From Candidatus Hodarchaeota archaeon (GTDB lineage Archaea > Asgardarchaeota > Heimdallarchaeia > Hodarchaeales > YT1-057): DNA of 8,858 nt. This document shows, piece by piece, positions 6,390 to 8,858 of this stretch (its first letter is position 1; every line of letters starts with the position of its first letter). The stretch spans positions 1-8,858 of the forward strand of contig JAEOTI010000065.1 in the NCBI GenBank assembly GCA_016839955.1, written 5' to 3'. A program made the translations under genes and the position numbers. The notes beneath the pieces are model-generated. The model searched no databases, had not been told where the DNA came from, and saw only the letters and a list, made by a program, of their open reading frames with translations.

Positions 6390-7061
6390 TTATCCTTTAT
6401 TCTTAAAAATTAAGCAATAACTATGGTCATATCCATAGCCATACACTCCCTCGCCAGTATCTTCTCCATTCCAGCCTACAACAACTTCCCCCTCAAAATG
6501 AAGAACTTTAGAAATAGATCGGGCGATGTCCCATGCAAGCATCGTTATTTCTCTTCCTTTGATATTGAGATTTGATGCTTCTACTATAACAATTCCATTA
6601 GGTTTGAGGATGTTTTTCATTTTATCATAGATTTCTTGTAGCTCTTTTAGATACTGTGCATAAGTACCTCCTGTTGAATAAGCTGTAAGGGCATAATATT
6701 CTTGATCAGCTTTATGCATGAATGGTGGAGAGCTAAAAGCAAAATCGAATTTTGGAAATGCATACAGATCTAATTTTCGAGCGTCTCCATGGATAATATT
6801 TTCATTATTTAGGAGTTTTGATTTAATATAAGCGAAACGGGTTTGTTCATATTCTATCCCAAAAGGAATTCGTCTTAACTCTTCAGCAACGAATAAGGTT
6901 GTTCCAAGTCCAGCAAAAATATCAATAATCTTATCTCCTTCAGTAGTGTATCTATCAAGGAAAAATTCAACTAAAGCTTCAGGAGAACGATTATCATCAG
7001 ATTGAAACTCTTCAGGGATATTTAATCTATTCACCTTGTTCATCGAAATGAACGTCTTCAT
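6390..7061 (-). CDS. SAM-dependent DNA methyltransferase-like protein (SPPF motif)
   Basis: The 223-residue product is a Rossmann-fold methyltransferase. DIFAGLGTT (about 47-55) is motif I, binding S-adenosylmethionine; GIEYEQ (68-73) and HGDAR (91-95) follow; FDFAFSSPPF (105-114) is the catalytic motif IV. SPPF is characteristic of N4-cytosine-type DNA methyltransferases, while the segment SPEALVEFFLDRYTTEGDKIID before motif I resembles the region that in beta-class DNA methylases lies near the C-terminus; here motif I comes before motif IV. Target (DNA base or RNA guanine/adenine) is unproven, and no target-recognition domain or restriction gene is seen, so it would be an orphan enzyme. The ATG at 7061 has GGTGA nine bases upstream. 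It is divergent from the TPR gene. Confidence 0.78.
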   Translation of the reverse strand: MKTFISMNKVNRLNIPEEFQSDDNRSPEALVEFFLDRYTTEGDKIIDIFAGLGTTLFVAEELRRIPFGIEYEQTRFAYIKSKLLNNENIIHGDARKLDLYAFPKFDFAFSSPPFMHKADQEYYALTAYSTGGTYAQYLKELQEIYDKMKNILKPNGIVIVEASNLNIKGREITMLAWDIARSISKVLHFEGEVVVGWNGEDTGEGVYGYGYDHSYCLIFKNKG

Positions 7062-7183
7062 TAATTATTTTCACCAATGTCTTATTTGATCAGATTTCTA
7101 AGATAAATTTTTGTACATTTGCCATGTCTATTACTAGAATAATGTACAGAACGACCGTAGAAAGATCTGTTGGGGATAATCTG
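7062..7183. promoter_or_regulatory. Divergent intergenic region, methyltransferase / TPR gene
   Basis: About 120 AT-rich bases separate the two divergent starts and should hold both promoters. On the minus strand AAATTTATCTT near 7098-7109 is a fair TATA-like box for the methyltransferase. No clear box decides the TPR promoter. An in-frame ATG at 7124 within this region is discussed under the TPR gene. Confidence 0.3.
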
Positions 7184-8542
7184 ATGGTACTCAAAGAAGC
7201 TATTGAGCTCGAACGGGTTGGTAAATTTGAGGACGCTTTACACATCCTAAAGCAGCTGAATGATGTGTTTGACAGCATACAGCGATCTGAACAGATTATC
7301 TGCCTCAATTTACAGAGCAAATGCTTATGGAAAACCGGCAAACTAATTGAAGCAGAAAATCGTGCCCGAATTGCCCTTGAATTAGCAGAAAATGACCCCG
7401 CAGATCGTCAAGGACAAGCAGATGCGCTGAATCATTTGGGAATAATATATTGGTACAAAGGGAAAATGGACAAGACAGAAGTGTATTACCAACAAAGTCT
7501 GGCTCTGAGGAGAGAAATTGGCAACCCCCAAGACATCGCTGGCTCTTTGAACAATTTAGGTATCATCCATTACCAGCGGGGACAGCTAGACAAGGCAAAA
7601 GAGTACTACCAACAGTGCCTTGCTCTATTCAAGAAAAGTGGCAACCCCCATGACATCGCCAACGCCTTGAACAATTTAGGTGTCATCTATTATCACTGGG
7701 GAGAGCTAGACAAGGCGGAAGAGTATTACAATCAGAGTCTTGCTCTATTCAAGAAAATTAACAACCCACAGAACATCGCGACATCCTTGAACAATTTAGG
7801 TATCATCTCTTACCAACGTGGACAGCTAGATAAGGCGGAAGACTACCAAAAACAAAGCCTTGCATTAAAGGAAAAAATTGGCAACCCCTATGACACCACT
7901 GAAACGCTTATTGAGTTAGTCCGAGTCATGTTGACTCGTAAGAGCCTTGATGATGCTATGAAGTACTCGGGACGGCTAAACCAACTAGCTAAGGAGTCTA
8001 AACTACCTGACATCGCTGTAAGATCCGCTCTGGGGAAAAGTCTATTGAAACTGGAGCAACAAGAATTGGGTTCGGCGCAACACCTGGCTTCGAAAGCCGT
8101 AAAGCAAGCAGCTGAGATCCCCCATTTTGAGCTACAGGTTGATGTAATGGGGCTATTGATCCGAATCTTTCTGGAACAATTCTTACAAACCAAACACCCA
8201 AAATTTCGAGTCCAAATAGAAGAGTTGTTAGAAGAGATAGTTCAACTAAGTAAACGGGAACATCTTCACCGGACTTATGTCGAAACCGTGTTTGTGCAAG
8301 GGATGGTGAAACGAGCCTTATTCGACCTGCAGGGGGCCACCGAACGTTTCCAATTAGCTGGGCTACTTGCTGAAGAACGAGGGATTCGTCCGGTAGCAAA
8401 ACAGGCTGCGGAAGAACTACTGATCGTTCAGCAGCATATGGACAGGTATCAACAACTCGTTTTTGAGAAACCGGACGACTACGAACAAGAGCAACTCCAG
8501 GCTGTCAAGTCCTATCTCGAAAAAATCACTACCTTCCTGTGA
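7184..8542 (+). CDS. Tetratricopeptide (TPR) repeat protein, kinesin-light-chain-like
   Basis: A soluble all-helical protein of 452 residues from ATG 7184, or 472 from ATG 7124. I prefer 7184 because GGGGA lies seven bases upstream and the preceding 20 residues do not look helical. Residues 86-245 are four consecutive 40-residue TPR-like repeats of the type SLNNLGIIHYQRGQLDKAKE-YYQQ-LALFKKxGNPHDI, a spacing typical of kinesin-light-chain-like (TPR_12) modules; degenerate repeats flank them (about 5-85). TPR arrays are protein-interaction scaffolds, and no catalytic domain, signal peptide or membrane segment is present; residues about 250-452 are helical and unassigned. The gene is visibly richer in G+C than the neighbouring methyltransferase, and its repeats are very similar at DNA level, suggesting recent expansion or transfer. 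Its partner is unknown. Confidence 0.85.
   Translation: MVLKEAIELERVGKFEDALHILKQLNDVFDSIQRSEQIICLNLQSKCLWKTGKLIEAENRARIALELAENDPADRQGQADALNHLGIIYWYKGKMDKTEVYYQQSLALRREIGNPQDIAGSLNNLGIIHYQRGQLDKAKEYYQQCLALFKKSGNPHDIANALNNLGVIYYHWGELDKAEEYYNQSLALFKKINNPQNIATSLNNLGIISYQRGQLDKAEDYQKQSLALKEKIGNPYDTTETLIELVRVMLTRKSLDDAMKYSGRLNQLAKESKLPDIAVRSALGKSLLKLEQQELGSAQHLASKAVKQAAEIPHFELQVDVMGLLIRIFLEQFLQTKHPKFRVQIEELLEEIVQLSKREHLHRTYVETVFVQGMVKRALFDLQGATERFQLAGLLAEERGIRPVAKQAAEELLIVQQHMDRYQQLVFEKPDDYEQEQLQAVKSYLEKITTFL
7441..7920 (+). repeat. Four tandem 120-bp repeats in the TPR gene
   Basis: Units of exactly 120 bp run at 7441-7560, 7561-7680, 7681-7800 and 7801-7920. The 11-mer AACAATTTAGG recurs at 7550, 7670 and 7790, and blocks such as GGCAACCCCC, GACATCGC and CTAGACAAGGC recur in register. 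The first and last units are more divergent. Confidence 0.9.
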
Positions 8543-8589
8543 TAGCTCTCCTCAACTATTTCAATAGAATTATGTCACTGATGTGATTT

Positions 8590-8858
8590 TACAAATTAAA
8601 TGATACTAAAAGTCGCTTTTCTGTCAATTAAATTTGCAAATTAAGTGAGACTAAAACCTATTAAAAATTCTTTTTTTGAATCCCTTTTTTGCAAAATAGT
8701 GAGACTTTTTGCAGAAATATTGAGACAAACTGCTGTAATTTGATTAGTGAATTTTTCCATTTGATTTGCAAAAATAATGAGACAATTAATGTTGATGAAA
8801 GTAAAAATTGTCCAGCATTGCAATCTTAAGTTGTCCATTTACAATTATAAAATGTCCA
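8590..8858 (+). repeat. Array of degenerate ~18-bp same-orientation repeats
   Basis: Eight copies of a motif close to TGCAAATTAAnTGAGACT lie in one orientation: 8590-8607, 8635-8652, 8690-8706, 8710-8727, 8767-8784, 8798-8814 (weakest), 8819-8837 and 8840-8858. Copies 2-5 end in TGAGAC; copies 6-8 end in TGTCCA. Spacing is irregular (about 21-23 bp between close neighbours, 45-57 bp elsewhere). Copy 2 includes the perfect palindrome AATTTGCAAATT (8631-8642). There is no gene in the stretch. The array reaches the window edge and may continue. It resembles multi-site transposase-binding ends of Mu/Tn7/Tn5053-type elements, which is inference; it could also be an operator cluster. Confidence 0.75.

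Noticed and set aside
7998..8399. 133- and 101-residue minus-strand frames inside the TPR gene
   Set aside because: Both are antisense shadows of a GC-richer coding gene with no independent signals.
8641..8838. 65-residue minus-strand frame across the repeat array
   Set aside because: Its sequence merely translates the repeated motifs (repeated Gln/Ile/Asn phrases), with no ribosome binding site or family match.
8590..8858. Repeat array considered as a CRISPR array
   Set aside because: Units differ from each other, are only ~18 bp, lack a conserved palindromic repeat and have irregular gaps of a few to nearly 40 bases, so repeat-spacer regularity is missing.

Overview
The window reads as archaeal chromosome. 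It is AT-rich, several genes have purine-rich Shine-Dalgarno sites, TATA-box-like elements lie about 25-40 bases ahead of starts, and it encodes a UPF0179 protein and a long archaeal-type FKBP. An uncultured lineage, possibly an Asgard archaeon, fits the mix (isoprenylcysteine-methyltransferase-like membrane protein, kinesin-light-chain-like TPR protein, TnpB), but no gene here proves that placement.

Layout. Left edge (46-954, minus): a TnpB-like gene that stops just after its first RuvC aspartate, followed by about 340 bases of non-coding DNA. 1293-2594 (plus): a probable two-gene unit, a cysteine-rich UPF0179 protein whose start lies in a perfect 22-bp tandem duplication, then an FKBP-type prolyl isomerase. 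2699-3385 (plus): an ICMT/DUF1295-like membrane protein, convergent with an unrecognised 203-residue protein (3400-4011, minus). 4419-4544 (minus): a 41-residue, very charged small protein with its own convincing promoter and ribosome binding site. 4839-5525 (minus): a ComB-family phosphosulfolactate phosphatase, divergent from a small eight-cysteine ferredoxin-like protein (5672-5977, plus). 5967-7061 (minus): a SAM-dependent methyltransferase with a SPPF motif, followed in the same frame, after one stop codon, by what looks like the C-terminal half of a TIM-barrel protein. 7184-8542 (plus): a TPR protein with four 120-bp repeats. From 8573 to the right edge there is no gene, only an array of degenerate same-orientation repeats.

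The housekeeping part (UPF0179-FKBP, ComB, ferredoxin) sits between two regions with accessory character. The left one is a broken TnpB gene. The right one is a repeat-rich TPR gene, visibly richer in G+C than its neighbours, followed by the repeat array. That array resembles the multi-site ends of Mu/Tn7/Tn5053-type transposons and is the best candidate for an undescribed element; if so, its body lies beyond the right edge. No CRISPR array, rRNA or tRNA was found.
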